A DNA stretch of 59,472 bases from Pseudanabaena biceps PCC 7429 (GCF_000332215.1 NZ_ALWB01000002.1:1-59472); one strand, 5' to 3'; shown: positions 1 to 8,497, numbered from the stretch's first letter. The notes: a model not told the origin generated them from the sequence alone. Translations and numbers: made by a program.

Positions 1-247
1 ATTTACACTGATTTCTACTCGTCTTATCCTGTCGTATACCCAGCAAGCGTCATAGGGCTGTGGGTAAAGAAACGGGAAAGACTAACTATATTGAGAGATT
101 CAACGGTACGTTACGACAACGAGTATCAAGACTAGTTAGAAAACTCTATCCTTTTCTAAGAAACTAGAAAATCACATTGGGGCCATTTGGAATTTTATTC
201 ATCATTACAACACTTCTTTACCTGCTCGGTCATCCTTTCCTTTTTAG
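1..247 (+). pseudogene. IS1-family transposase remnant (3' end)
   Basis: The sequence encodes the C-terminal part of an IS1-type transposase (InsB-like DDE domain), but only when three frames are stitched together. Frame 1 reads YTDFYSSYPVVYPAS, frame 3 reads HRAVGKETGKTNYIERFN, and frame 2 reads FSKKLENHIGAIWNFIHHYN before the stop at 245-247. Each join fits the loss of one A in a short A run, near 46-50 and near 140-143. These lie downstream of where IS1 programmed frameshifting occurs, so they look like decay. The element is cut by the window edge and no inverted repeat was identified at its right end. Confidence 0.8.
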
Positions 248-474
248 GACTACCCATTTTTTAGCTATTTTATGCTTTTTGTATAAGGATAAATCTATGA
301 TTTAATGTTTTGATTTAATGCTTTAGTCTTTTGCTTCTAAAGCGTTGAATTTTAGTTGGAACTAGATTAAGATTTTTTTGACTGAGACTAAGGGATTTTG
401 TGGATTTATCTATTCTCGTTCATAAAATTCCTGTAAATATGCTGATTTGAAATGCGTCATCCATAGAACCTTAG
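248..474. other. intergenic, no feature seen
   Basis: This AT-rich gap separates the IS1 remnant from the sigma factor gene. It contains short direct repeats around 300-330 (variants of GATTTAATG). I see no gene, clear promoter or hairpin family member in it. Confidence 0.5.
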
Positions 475-1248
475 ATGAACGAACAAATGTGCGATCAAAA
501 CAATTGTTTAGACTTTTGGCATTTATGGCAATTGCATCAAAATTACTTATACAACTGTTGTTTAAAGTGGATGGGGGGTAACTTTACTGATGCTGAAGAT
601 GTCTTAAGTCAGGCTATGCTCAAAGCCTGTCATGAATGGCCAAAATACGTAACTAAGGTAAAACATCCTAAAGCTTGGTTAAGTCGTCTAATCCATAATT
701 TCTGTATAGATATACTCCGAAAGCGTCGAAATGAATCAACAAGGATTGAAAATATCGAGAAGATTAAATCAAAGGAGAATCCATCCTTATATTATGCAGG
801 CGTTGTGCCTGAAGCTAATCTTTTGAACTTAGAATTGTGGAGATATATTCAGCAGAAAATTAGATTATTACCTAAGAGTTTGAGTGCTTCTTTTATCCTA
901 TATTACTATCAGGAAAAATCCTATAGAGATATAGCTAAACAACTATTGATCTCGGAAGACAATGCTCGTAGATCCGTTAAAAAGGCTAAGAAATTTCTCC
1001 AAAAATATTTAAATAGATATCTGGCTGGTGAGGATGATACGGCTATAGACCCCCTCCCATTATCCATAGATTTAGCCGATTACTTAGCAGATTGTATAGA
1101 TAGGCAGGCATTGCTTCCCTGCGATCGGGAATTAACAATCGTAATCAATGAATATCAAGAAGAAATCAACTATAACTCTACTGTCATATGTCAGGAAGAA
1201 TTACCACATCATTGGTACAACTCAGTCAGTCTTCTAGGTTGGAGTTAA
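475..1248 (+). CDS. RNA polymerase sigma factor, sigma-70/ECF-like
   Basis: The protein directs RNA polymerase to a specific promoter set. Residues about 35-85 match sigma region 2 (GNFTDAEDVLSQAMLKAC, then AWLSRLIHNFCIDILRKRR), and residues about 132-180 match the sigma-4 helix-turn-helix (LPKSLSASFILYYYQEKSYRDIAKQLLISED). A tail of about 75 residues follows region 4 and is longer than in a minimal ECF factor. No anti-sigma gene is adjacent. Instead the downstream TPR gene begins inside this gene and overlaps it by 61 bases, which suggests translational coupling and a functional link. The target regulon cannot be read from the sequence. Confidence 0.85.
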   Translation: MNEQMCDQNNCLDFWHLWQLHQNYLYNCCLKWMGGNFTDAEDVLSQAMLKACHEWPKYVTKVKHPKAWLSRLIHNFCIDILRKRRNESTRIENIEKIKSKENPSLYYAGVVPEANLLNLELWRYIQQKIRLLPKSLSASFILYYYQEKSYRDIAKQLLISEDNARRSVKKAKKFLQKYLNRYLAGEDDTAIDPLPLSIDLADYLADCIDRQALLPCDRELTIVINEYQEEINYNSTVICQEELPHHWYNSVSLLGWS

Positions 1249-2828
1249 ATTTTTACATTGACTTAAAAGACAAAATAACTAGAAGAGATCAAAAATTTAT
1301 TTCCCTGCAAAAATACGTCCAAAAGCATCCCCAAGGCTGGAAAAAGAGATTGGAATTTGCAGATTTACTCTGTCAAATGGGAAATTGGCAACAGGCGATC
1401 GCGGAATATCGGCAAGTAATTGCTGTGCAACCGCAATTACTGAATGTGTGGCTGCAACTAGGGAGAATCTTACGATTGATGCGTTTAAAAGCGGATGCCG
1501 TGGAGGTATATCAAAAAGCTTTATTGCGGGCTGAGAAAAAAGGAACTCAAGAGCATATTCATGGGTTAATAGCTGTCTGTCGCGATCAAAGTCATAGGGC
1601 TATTGAGTCCTTTACCTTGGCAACAGTTATCGAGCCTGACAAGATCGCCCATTGGATGGCGTTAGCAGAGGTACATTGGCAAAGGGAGAATCCTTTGGGT
1701 GTTTTAAACGCCTTAGAAAAGGTTGACGCGATCGCCCCCAATGATTTTCTTGCATTAATTTACATCTATGATGCCTTGATCGCTCTTGGTGATTTTTCGG
1801 TTGCGAGAGATAAACTCAGTAGGGCGATCGCGATCGCTCCCGATGATATACGCATAATCCAGCGCCAGATTGACCGACGTTGTCAGATGCGACTGGTTTC
1901 TGGGCAAGAGGGAAAACTGACCAAAAAAATGCTTACCTCTTTACTAAAACTGTCACCTCATAGTGCAGATGCGCAAAAATCGCTGGCTTACTATTATATT
2001 TTGCGAGGGGACTGGCAGTTAGGGGTAAAGGTATTAGCAGCCTTGACCGCCCAATATCCCAATTATCCCCATGCTTGGTATTACTACGGTAAATGTCTAT
2101 TTGAGACTGGCGAATACGAACAGGCGATCGCTGCCATGGGGCAAGCCTACCATCTATACCCCCATGATTGTGAAATTTATCTTGGGCTGTGCGAGATGTT
2201 AGCGACTGCCAAACAATTGCAGGACTTGCATACCTTGATAGAAGAAATGCTTCTCCGTTTTCCCGATCGGTGGCGAGTATGGTCAACTGCGGGGCGCATC
2301 TTCGTAGAGTCTTTTGCACAGAAAGAAAGAGGTTGTATTGTCTCCCAGCAAGCGATCGCCCTTGCTCCACAGTTAGCCGATCCTTGGATTCTGCACGGAC
2401 GGGTATTGGCTTTGGCGGGGCAACATTCAGCAGCCATCCATGCACTTGAGCAAGGGAAAGCACTTTTGCGCATTGGCGGTTTGCAATTGATCCCAGTTGC
2501 TTTATGGCTGGGAGATAGCTATTTATTATCAGATAGAGACGATTTAGACGATTTATCAGATAGGGGCGGTGGCGATCGTGCGATCGCAACTTCGACAGCA
2601 ATTAATTATTGGCAAGCAGCTTGTCAAGGGTGTCAGGATCTGCAAGAGCATAATCCTGCGATGACTTCTTACTGGCTTGGAAAAGCTTTAACTAATTTAG
2701 GCGATCGCTTAGGGGCTATACAGGCCTATGAGAATGCCTTGAAATGGCAATTACTGTATCCCGTTCGTGGAGAGGTAGAAATGCTTTTGCAACAACTCAA
2801 AGGCAAAAAATTAGAGCGACGAGTCTAA
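1188..2828 (+). CDS. TPR-repeat protein coupled to the sigma factor
   Basis: The 546-residue protein is built largely of tetratricopeptide repeats, for example NWQQAIAEYRQVIAVQPQLLNVWLQLGRILR (written here in part: QAIAEYRQVIAVQPQ), QAIAAMGQAYHLYPHD and GAIQAYENALKW near the end. TPR arrays are protein-protein scaffolds. No signal peptide or membrane segment is visible, so it is probably cytoplasmic. The chosen ATG lies inside the sigma gene, because the frame stays open from there and the next Met is well into the repeats. A role in controlling or assisting the sigma factor is an inference from the overlap. A 222-codon open frame on the opposite strand (1933-2601) is a shadow. Confidence 0.8.
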   Translation: MSGRITTSLVQLSQSSRLELNFYIDLKDKITRRDQKFISLQKYVQKHPQGWKKRLEFADLLCQMGNWQQAIAEYRQVIAVQPQLLNVWLQLGRILRLMRLKADAVEVYQKALLRAEKKGTQEHIHGLIAVCRDQSHRAIESFTLATVIEPDKIAHWMALAEVHWQRENPLGVLNALEKVDAIAPNDFLALIYIYDALIALGDFSVARDKLSRAIAIAPDDIRIIQRQIDRRCQMRLVSGQEGKLTKKMLTSLLKLSPHSADAQKSLAYYYILRGDWQLGVKVLAALTAQYPNYPHAWYYYGKCLFETGEYEQAIAAMGQAYHLYPHDCEIYLGLCEMLATAKQLQDLHTLIEEMLLRFPDRWRVWSTAGRIFVESFAQKERGCIVSQQAIALAPQLADPWILHGRVLALAGQHSAAIHALEQGKALLRIGGLQLIPVALWLGDSYLLSDRDDLDDLSDRGGGDRAIATSTAINYWQAACQGCQDLQEHNPAMTSYWLGKALTNLGDRLGAIQAYENALKWQLLYPVRGEVEMLLQQLKGKKLERRV

Positions 2829-2981
2829 ACATCAATCCTAAAGAGTTGAGAAACAAGTAGAAAAAACGTGGCTAACTCGAAAAATTCCTGATTTCGATCA
2901 GTTAAACGTCTAAATAATTGTGGTCATAAAAACCACAGATCTGAAAATAACTTTACGAACAAAGAATATTCAGGAGAATTT

Positions 2982-4319
2982 GTGAAGAAATTAGCTGCAA
3001 TTTTGGCTGCGCTTCTTAGCTTTGTTTTGTGCCTAGGTGGGGTAAGCCCAGCTTATGCTCAACAAGCTACCCAGCCTGCATCTCGCGGGATAACCACTTT
3101 TTATGTCACTCCCGAACAACAGGCTGAAGGAGTTAAGGTATATCGCGATATCTTGCAATATGATGTGGCGATTCCCAATCTCGACCTCAGTGCGATGCTT
3201 CCTGAAAATTTAAGTGATTTTCCAGCCTTGTATAAGCAAGTACTAGAAGCTTCACGGCAGAAAAACGGCATTAATGGCTCGTTTACTCAGGGTTGGTTTG
3301 ATTTCCAAGGGTCAAGAGCCGTAGTGCCAGGAACTAACACGCTTTTCACCATTGACGCTCCTGCTCAAGGTCGAATCTACAGTGTTGTTGCGGGGCTGCC
3401 TGCATCTCAATGCCCTGTCAAAATCGCAAAGACCTCGATCTCTTTCTTGGATAAAGTTGCAGATGCTGAATCCAAGGCAAAGGAATTAGATACTCAGGGA
3501 TATTTAGTTTATGTCTCTCCTGTAGACGATCTGACCATCAAAGCATTTTCGCAAATTTTTTACGATCAAACTACTGGTAAGAAAAAGACCGATGCAAACT
3601 GCTTCTTAGTTTCTGGAGCCACTGAAAACGTTAAAACCGATTTCACGAAGATCTTTCCTTTGCTTCCTCCATCACTACAGCAACCAGCAAGGCAACAGCC
3701 ATTTGAGTTCGAGGCTAGAGTTGGAGATTCAATTTTTCTTGTCAATGCAAGAAAAACTCTTTCACCACTTCCTCCCACTAATGCTTTGAGGTATGGAGAA
3801 ACATACAATATTCAGAATGGATACGCTGGTTTTAAAGGAGGTTTTTTAGACACTAGAGCTACAGGCTGTCAGGGCAATGTTTACTGCGTATCGACGGCAA
3901 CAAGCACTAACAGAGACAGTGGAAGTGGTAGCTGGAAAATTGTTTCTAAAAAGGGAACCGTGGACAACGGTAAACCTGTTTTAGCTAATGATGAATTTTA
4001 TTTGCAAAATCAGTACGGTAATGCGACCTATTTAGATACTAGAGGCGCAGGTTGCAATGATGATAAATATTGCGTATCAACTGCAACAAGTACTAATAGA
4101 GATAGCGGTAGTGGAACTTGGAAAATCATTCCAAGTAATGCTAAAGATGGCTTTGCTACTCTAGCCCAAGAAGTCGTACTTCAGAACGGATATGCTAATT
4201 TCCAAGGAGGTTTTCTAGATACTAGGGGTGCAGGTTGTCAAAGTAATGCCTACTGTGTGTCAACGGCAACAGGTCCTACTAGGGATAGTGGTAGCACACT
4301 CTGGAAATTCATCAAGTAA
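2982..4319 (+). CDS. secreted protein with three lectin-like repeats
   Basis: The start is GTG at 2982, preceded by a good ribosome binding site (CAGGAGAA). Residues 1-26 form a signal peptide ending SPAYA. Residues about 27-260 are an unrecognised domain. Three homologous repeats of about 45 residues follow at about 270-318, 339-383 and 399-445. Each has the pattern LQNxYxxxxGGFLDTRGxGC, then YCVSTATS and RDSGSGxWKI. Three repeats with a hydrophobic-Gln-Asn opening and a W-K-I ending resemble a beta-trefoil such as ricin-B or fascin-like modules. Each repeat carries two Cys that could form a disulfide. Carbohydrate or surface binding is inferred. The family is not one I recognise by name. 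Confidence 0.7.
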   Translation: MKKLAAILAALLSFVLCLGGVSPAYAQQATQPASRGITTFYVTPEQQAEGVKVYRDILQYDVAIPNLDLSAMLPENLSDFPALYKQVLEASRQKNGINGSFTQGWFDFQGSRAVVPGTNTLFTIDAPAQGRIYSVVAGLPASQCPVKIAKTSISFLDKVADAESKAKELDTQGYLVYVSPVDDLTIKAFSQIFYDQTTGKKKTDANCFLVSGATENVKTDFTKIFPLLPPSLQQPARQQPFEFEARVGDSIFLVNARKTLSPLPPTNALRYGETYNIQNGYAGFKGGFLDTRATGCQGNVYCVSTATSTNRDSGSGSWKIVSKKGTVDNGKPVLANDEFYLQNQYGNATYLDTRGAGCNDDKYCVSTATSTNRDSGSGTWKIIPSNAKDGFATLAQEVVLQNGYANFQGGFLDTRGAGCQSNAYCVSTATGPTRDSGSTLWKFIK

Positions 4320-4433
4320 GTGTTTAAGATTGCTGATTCTCAATAGATTGGCAACAGCTTCAGCAGCTTAATAAATGTGGATAATATTATTTAAATCCCA
4401 TTTATTAAGCTGTTATTCACCGATCTATATTTC

Positions 4434-4541
4434 ATACCAAGTTAAGAAATGGCGTAGCCATTTCTTAACTTAAAACCCCTTACTGACTATGTTTAGTTTT
4501 TAATTCACAAAAGTGTTATCACAAGGATAACTTTTGTATTG
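4434..4541. repeat. family A composite hairpin element (copy A1)
   Basis: The element opens with ATACCAA and a perfect stem whose outer arm is GTTAAG around the core AAATGGCGTAGCCATTT. A diverged centre (CCTTACTGACTATGTTTAG) follows, and then a second, weaker hairpin (ACAAAAGTGTTATC...GATAACTTTTGT). The closing TTGGTAT has decayed to TTGTATTG. Confidence 0.7.
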
Positions 4542-4630
4542 TTGAGCAGAAATTGAGATCTCTTTCTTGATATTGGGATGCGATCTATTTAGCCAGTTAG
4601 ATAATGTATTTAACTAATAAGATATTTCCG

Positions 4631-4737
4631 AATAAGTGGCTGGGCATAATTAAAACCCAGAATCACAAGCTGTAGTGCTCGCTAGGTGTGCGTTATAGCT
4701 TGTGGGGTTTTATATTTAATTGTATCCAGCTACTTAT
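4631..4737. repeat. family B element (copy B1)
   Basis: The left end AAGTGGCTGGGCATAATT and right end AATTGTATCCAGCTACTT are imperfect terminal inverted repeats. The internal hairpin (AAGCTGTAGTGC...GTTATAGCTTG) is degraded compared with other copies. Confidence 0.65.
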
Positions 4738-4796
4738 ATATAACTTTGTGGAATGGAATTAATTTTTGACAGGTAATTAACGTCAGCAGTTTATTT

Positions 4797-5834
4797 ATGA
4801 AATTTCAACCTATTGCGCATAGCTGGGTGGCTCTACACCCAAAACCAAGGGGAGCCATTCAATTTATTGGTGGCGCATTCTTCGGTACGTTTTTCCCAAT
4901 GTTTTTCTATCGTTCTCTGCTTCGGGGACTATTTGAGGATGGCTATACCATAGTTGTCTTACCATTCAACTTTACTTTTGATCACTATACTGAAGCTGGT
5001 TTTTTAATCAAAGAGCAGTATGAAATCATGCCAGAGCTAGTCAGAATCGCCATAGCCTACGGATATGACTATTCAGCTTACCTCAGCGATCGCAACTTTG
5101 CTTGGCTTGGGCATAGTATTGGTTGCAAATATATTGCTCTTTTGGAAGCATTTAGTGCCTTACCTTCAATTGATAATCAGCAAGAGCTGAAAGAACTGAT
5201 TGGACGGATAGTTAGAGAAACAGCAACCAAAAAGGATTCTCCAGCAAAGCTCGATCGCAAGATTGATAATATTTTTGATGGTCTTTTAAGTTTAACTAAC
5301 GATCTAAAGCTAAAGAGTAAAGAGGCTAAAGCATTAATTGCCGATTACGTTGAGCGATCGACCAATGTGAAGCAGTTAAAAGGTCTTGTCGAAATCAGTA
5401 GCCTCTTCATCAAGAACCAACCTTCTTTACTACTCGCTCCCGTAAATACGGGGCTTGATAGTGCTATTCCTAAGCCTTTAGCCACCGTATTGATTAATTT
5501 AGGAATAAATGTCAATCCAACGCCAGAACAAACCTATGCCCTCATCAAGTCTGGCAATTTATTCAAACTCTTAGGGATAGTTGCCTTCAAGACCGATAAA
5601 ATTGCCTTATCAACATGCCTATGGTTTGAGAATGATTTTAAAAAGCCACCTAAGAATTTTCAAGAATATTTAATAGGCGGTCATTTAAGACCATTGGGTA
5701 TGCAGTTGGCTAACGCTGTCATCAATTTTCCAGACTTTGGAGACAATATTCCTCTTGTTGAATCTATCCAAAAACGCGATATAAAATTTCAAATCCCCGT
5801 TAGTAAGTTATATCAAAGGCTAGAAAATAGGTAG
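4797..5834 (+). CDS. DUF1350 family alpha/beta-hydrolase-like protein
   Basis: The 345-residue protein matches the DUF1350 family found in cyanobacteria and plastids. The N-terminus has the characteristic HSWVALHPKPRGAIQFIGGAF followed by YRSLLRGLFEDGYTIVVLPF. WLGHSIGCKY at about residues 102-111 is a nucleophile-elbow-like GHSIG, which places the serine at about residue 106. No signal peptide is seen. The substrate is unknown for the family. The gene stands alone between palindromic elements B1 and B2/A2. Confidence 0.75.
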   Translation: MKFQPIAHSWVALHPKPRGAIQFIGGAFFGTFFPMFFYRSLLRGLFEDGYTIVVLPFNFTFDHYTEAGFLIKEQYEIMPELVRIAIAYGYDYSAYLSDRNFAWLGHSIGCKYIALLEAFSALPSIDNQQELKELIGRIVRETATKKDSPAKLDRKIDNIFDGLLSLTNDLKLKSKEAKALIADYVERSTNVKQLKGLVEISSLFIKNQPSLLLAPVNTGLDSAIPKPLATVLINLGINVNPTPEQTYALIKSGNLFKLLGIVAFKTDKIALSTCLWFENDFKKPPKNFQEYLIGGHLRPLGMQLANAVINFPDFGDNIPLVESIQKRDIKFQIPVSKLYQRLENR

Positions 5835-5835
5835 G

Positions 5836-5907
5836 AAGTAGTTCAGCATAATTAAAAACCAAAACTAGAGAGTACCGCCCGCTACGCGGGCAGTACTCTC
5901 TGGTTTT
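5836..5907. repeat. family B element, left part (copy B2) joined to A2
   Basis: This copy starts AAGTAGTTCAGCATAATT and carries the alternative GC hairpin AGAGTACCGCCCGC/GCGGGCAGTACTCT. It then runs straight into the ATACCAA end of A2, so its right terminal repeat is missing. The junction looks like one element inserted into or recombined with the other. Confidence 0.65.
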
Positions 5908-6016
5908 ATACCAAGTTAAGAAATGGCTACGCCATTTCTTAACTTGGTATAAAAACCCTTACTGGGTTTGGTTTTTAATTTAAGAAAGTGTGACAACACT
6001 TTCTTAAATTGGTATT
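5908..6016. repeat. family A composite hairpin element (copy A2)
   Basis: This is a full-length copy. Hairpin 1 has arm GTTAAGAAATGG and loop CTAC; the centre is AAACCCTTACTGGGTTTGG; hairpin 2 is TTTAAGAAAGTGTGACAAC...CACTTTCTTAAA; the end is TTGGTATTA. Both hairpins share the same arm type (TTAAGAAA). It is useful as the reference copy. Confidence 0.8.
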
Positions 6017-6121
6017 AGGGCAAGAGCTTAGGGTTAAAGCTCAAAATATGTTGACTACAGGATTGCTTACATAGGTAAAATATTAGCTATAAGCAATGAC
6101 TTTGGGGCATATACGCTTTCT

Positions 6122-6889
6122 ATGACTGACAAAGAACAAATGAGCCTGTTCGATCTAACTCCATCGGAGGTTCCTTTGCTTGAGCTTCCCCATGCAGAGG
6201 TGACGACTGAGGTGACAACGGTAAAAAAAGCTCCTCGTTCTGCTAAAAGCCCAGTTCCTGAAGCTATAGCGTACGAGCAGTTTGACAGTCTCGAAGCATT
6301 GCGCGAAGCAGCTTGTAATTGCCAAAAATGTCCGCTTGCCTCAACGCGCACTAATGTCGTTGTCGAAAGAGGCGATCGCCATGCCAAGATTCTCATCATC
6401 GGTGAAGCTCCTGGGGAGCAGGAGGATTTATCTGGATTGCCCTTTGTTGGCAAATCAGGACAGCTTTTAGACAAAATCTTAGAATCTGTGGGATTTGACA
6501 CGACTAAAGATGTCTATGTTTGTAATACCGTCAAATGTCGTCCGCCCAATAATCGGGTTCCTACCCCATTAGAAACAACTACTTGCAAGCCCTATTTACT
6601 AGAACAGATTCGACTAATCGATCCTAAAATCATTTTGCTTACTGGGGCGACTTCCCTCAAATCGATATTGGCGGAAAAGCTATCAATTACTAAAGTGCGC
6701 GGTCAATGGTACGAATGGGAAGGACGTTTTGTCATGCCCATATTCCACCCATCCTATCTATTGCGCAATCAAAGTCGCGAGCAAGGTAGTCCGAAGTGGT
6801 TAACATGGCAAGATATTAAAGCGATCAAAGCTAAGTACTTAGAGGTTATTGGGGGCGATCGCACAGTTGATGATAGCGAGGAATTTTAG
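6122..6889 (+). CDS. uracil-DNA glycosylase, family 4 (Fe-S)
   Basis: This enzyme removes uracil from DNA at the start of base excision repair. The core spans about residues 55-245. CQKCPL near residue 68 and later CNTVKCRPP and TTCKPY supply the cysteines expected for the family 4 [4Fe-4S] cluster. GEAPGEQED at about 95-103 is the catalytic motif 1, and HPSYLLR near 202 is motif 2. The first 50 residues are poorly conserved, and the ATG at 6122 is the first in frame. The stop codon overlaps the start of the next gene by one base, so the two are probably co-transcribed. Confidence 0.9.
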   Translation: MTDKEQMSLFDLTPSEVPLLELPHAEVTTEVTTVKKAPRSAKSPVPEAIAYEQFDSLEALREAACNCQKCPLASTRTNVVVERGDRHAKILIIGEAPGEQEDLSGLPFVGKSGQLLDKILESVGFDTTKDVYVCNTVKCRPPNNRVPTPLETTTCKPYLLEQIRLIDPKIILLTGATSLKSILAEKLSITKVRGQWYEWEGRFVMPIFHPSYLLRNQSREQGSPKWLTWQDIKAIKAKYLEVIGGDRTVDDSEEF

Positions 6890-7179
6890 TGAGTACGGCA
6901 AGAAAAGATTTAGAAGAAATGGTGGATGTGGCGCTGTGGGAATGGCTATCTCCCCATGCGGCAAGGGCAAGGGTGATTTTAGTTGGGGCAAAGTTGGATC
7001 TAGTGGATGTGGGAATAGCTCTAACCGAAGATAATACGCAGTTAGTCCAGTCTTGGATCGAGGATGGATGGTTACGCCATCCCACTGCCGAAGAGCTGAG
7101 CTCTTGGAATGCTAACCAAGAACAAGAATTTACGAGTTTGGTCGTACCACCCTTTGTCCTTGTGAGAATTGACGCATAG
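6889..7179 (+). CDS. DUF2288 family protein
   Basis: This small 96-residue protein matches the DUF2288 family (LWEWLSPHAARARVILVGAKLDLVDVG in sequence, quoted in parts: SPHAARARVI, LDLVDVGIAL). Its GTG start overlaps the stop of the glycosylase by one base (TAGTG), which indicates coupling. It has no signal peptide and no metal-binding cysteines. No molecular function is established for the family that I can cite. Confidence 0.75.
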   Translation: MSTARKDLEEMVDVALWEWLSPHAARARVILVGAKLDLVDVGIALTEDNTQLVQSWIEDGWLRHPTAEELSSWNANQEQEFTSLVVPPFVLVRIDA

Positions 7180-7193
7180 CGTAGATGCTAGCT

Positions 7194-7244
7194 ACCCCAA
7201 AAGATGAGTGGCGGCGCGAAGCGCCGCCACTCATCTTTTGGGGT
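7194..7244. repeat. family C hairpin (copy C1)
   Basis: The core is GGCGGCGCGAAGCGCCGCC with outer stem CCCCAAAAGATGAGT pairing to ACTCATCTTTTGGGG. No T run follows, so it is not a standard intrinsic terminator, though it may end or stabilise the udg-DUF2288 transcript. Confidence 0.75.
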
Positions 7245-7312
7245 AAGCTTAGCGACAGCTAGATGCGCTAACGAAGAGCTGTAAAAATCTATAAAAATCC
7301 ATAAAAATCCAT

Positions 7313-7351
7313 AAAAAAGGGGGAGTAGTAATTACTACTCCCCCTTTTTTT
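7313..7351. terminator. bidirectional terminator-like hairpin
   Basis: The stem GGGGGAGTAGTAATTACTACTCCCCC is flanked by A6 on the left and T7 on the right. It would act as a strong intrinsic terminator in both directions. It is preceded by short direct repeats AAAAATCCAT at 7284-7312. Confidence 0.75.
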
Positions 7352-7360
7352 ATATTAACC

Positions 7361-7413
7361 AAAAGAAAAAGCCTAGGTTACTTTCCCTGTTTCGTTCCTA
7401 GGCTTTTTCTTTT
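7361..7413. other. strong stem-loop of unknown role
   Basis: A 17-bp perfect stem (AAAAGAAAAAGCCTAGG with its complement) closes a 19-base loop. It does not belong to families A-D. It could be part of a small RNA ending at the terminator at 7313-7351 when read on the minus strand. Confidence 0.5.
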
Positions 7414-7574
7414 GTTCGCTCCTCACACCTCTATACTATACATCCGTCTTTTAAAAATGTCTACTAGATTGTTGTAAAATTGAGGGCTTTTTCATAAGCC
7501 TTTTGGCTGATATTTGCTTTTTAGGGGCGATCGCCATTCTTTCAGGGGTGTCGCAGGGATTCTTTCTAGGCGTT

Positions 7575-7674
7575 ATACCAATTCCCAAAATGGCAACGCC
7601 ATTTTGGGAATTGGTATAACCTTACTGGGTTTCCAAGTTAAGAAATGGCATAGCCATTTCTTAACTTGGTATTA
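7575..7674. repeat. family A composite hairpin element (copy A3)
   Basis: Hairpin 1 has arm TTCCCAAAATGG with loop CAACG and is closed by ATTGGTAT; the centre is reduced to CCTTACTGGGTTT; hairpin 2 has arm GTTAAGAAATGG. The terminal TTGGTATTA reaches 7674, and its last three bases are the stop codon (TAA on the minus strand) of the neighbouring hydrolase gene. Confidence 0.75.
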
Positions 7675-8346
7675 AAGATATTTCGACCAAATATCGATCG
7701 CTTCTTGGGAGCCGTACCATTTCCCTGATCTTGCTGAATGATAAACCCCATCAATTTCAATATTCGTAGCCCCATCTAAATAGGCTGCTTCAAGGGGAAT
7801 AATGCCATCGCCCCAAGCATCTCCTTGCCCCGTAGTAAGTTCATAGCTGCTATAGGCTAGCCATTTTTGCGGTGAAGACTTTGCGCCTCGAACAGATTTC
7901 CCTGCGACGCAGATATATTCAATATCGTCATAAAAAGCATCGGGATAATTGTCATTGACAAAGCCTAAATTTCTTAGCGACCAAGGTTCAAGGCTGCGCT
8001 GGGGGGTGCCGAGACAGACTAGTTTGGCAACCTTAGATCGCGCATCCCAAACCTTGTCATAGTAGGGGCGATCGCCTAGATAAATTCGCGCTAGCCATCC
8101 CCCTGCCGAATGGGCAATGATATTGACTTTAGATGCGCCCGATCTCTCTAATTCTAAGTTTACGGTTTGATCTAGTTTTTCTAAAATGGGGGCAATTGAT
8201 CGCCCGCCTACTGTCGGAACCCATTCCCACCACTTTAAAGGAACTACCGTCGCCGATATATTTTGCTTGGCTAATTTCTCAGCGATCGGGATGTAGTCGG
8301 TGGCTCCCGCGAGATAACCTGCCAGAATGATAGTGGGATTGGACAT
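7672..8346 (-). CDS. alpha/beta hydrolase (lipase/esterase-like)
   Basis: The 224-residue protein begins PTIILAGYLAGATDYIPIAEKL, the first beta strand of an alpha/beta hydrolase. It carries the nucleophile elbow AHSAGGW near residues 79-85, with the serine at about 81. CLGTPQRSLEPW follows, and acid and histidine candidates lie near WGDGIIPLEAAYLDGA and GVYHSARSGKWYGS. This layout matches triacylglycerol-lipase-like and PGAP1-like esterases conserved in cyanobacteria. There is no signal peptide. Its stop codon is formed by the end of repeat A3, so the element sits directly against the coding region. Confidence 0.75.
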   Translation of the reverse strand: MSNPTIILAGYLAGATDYIPIAEKLAKQNISATVVPLKWWEWVPTVGGRSIAPILEKLDQTVNLELERSGASKVNIIAHSAGGWLARIYLGDRPYYDKVWDARSKVAKLVCLGTPQRSLEPWSLRNLGFVNDNYPDAFYDDIEYICVAGKSVRGAKSSPQKWLAYSSYELTTGQGDAWGDGIIPLEAAYLDGATNIEIDGVYHSARSGKWYGSQEAIDIWSKYL

Positions 8347-8372
8347 ATAGCAATGTTTGTTGTCAAATTTAT

Positions 8373-8470
8373 CAAGGGCGTAAAAACCAAAGCCAAACCT
8401 TAAACCTGTAGCGCACGCTGCCCGTGCGCTATAGGTTTAAGGTTTTTATATTTAATTGCGCCTATTTACT
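8373..8470. repeat. family B-like hairpin element, divergent (copy B3)
   Basis: A long stem at 8396-8445 (AAACCTTAAACCTGTAGCGCACG with its near-complement) is followed by TATATTTAATTGCGCCTA, which resembles the family B right end. The left end is too diverged to define. Confidence 0.5.
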
Positions 8471-8497
8471 TACAGCAATTATCGATCAAACGAACCA

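Noticed and set aside
1933-2601. 222-codon open frame on the minus strand inside the TPR gene
   Set aside because: The plus strand has clear TPR periodicity and the minus frame has no recognisable motif; it is a shadow.
7417-7430. CTCCTCACACC resembling the conserved loop of the Yfr1 small RNA
   Set aside because: Yfr1 needs a terminator stem right after the motif. The following bases here (TCTATACTATACATCC) have no stem, so the match is probably chance.
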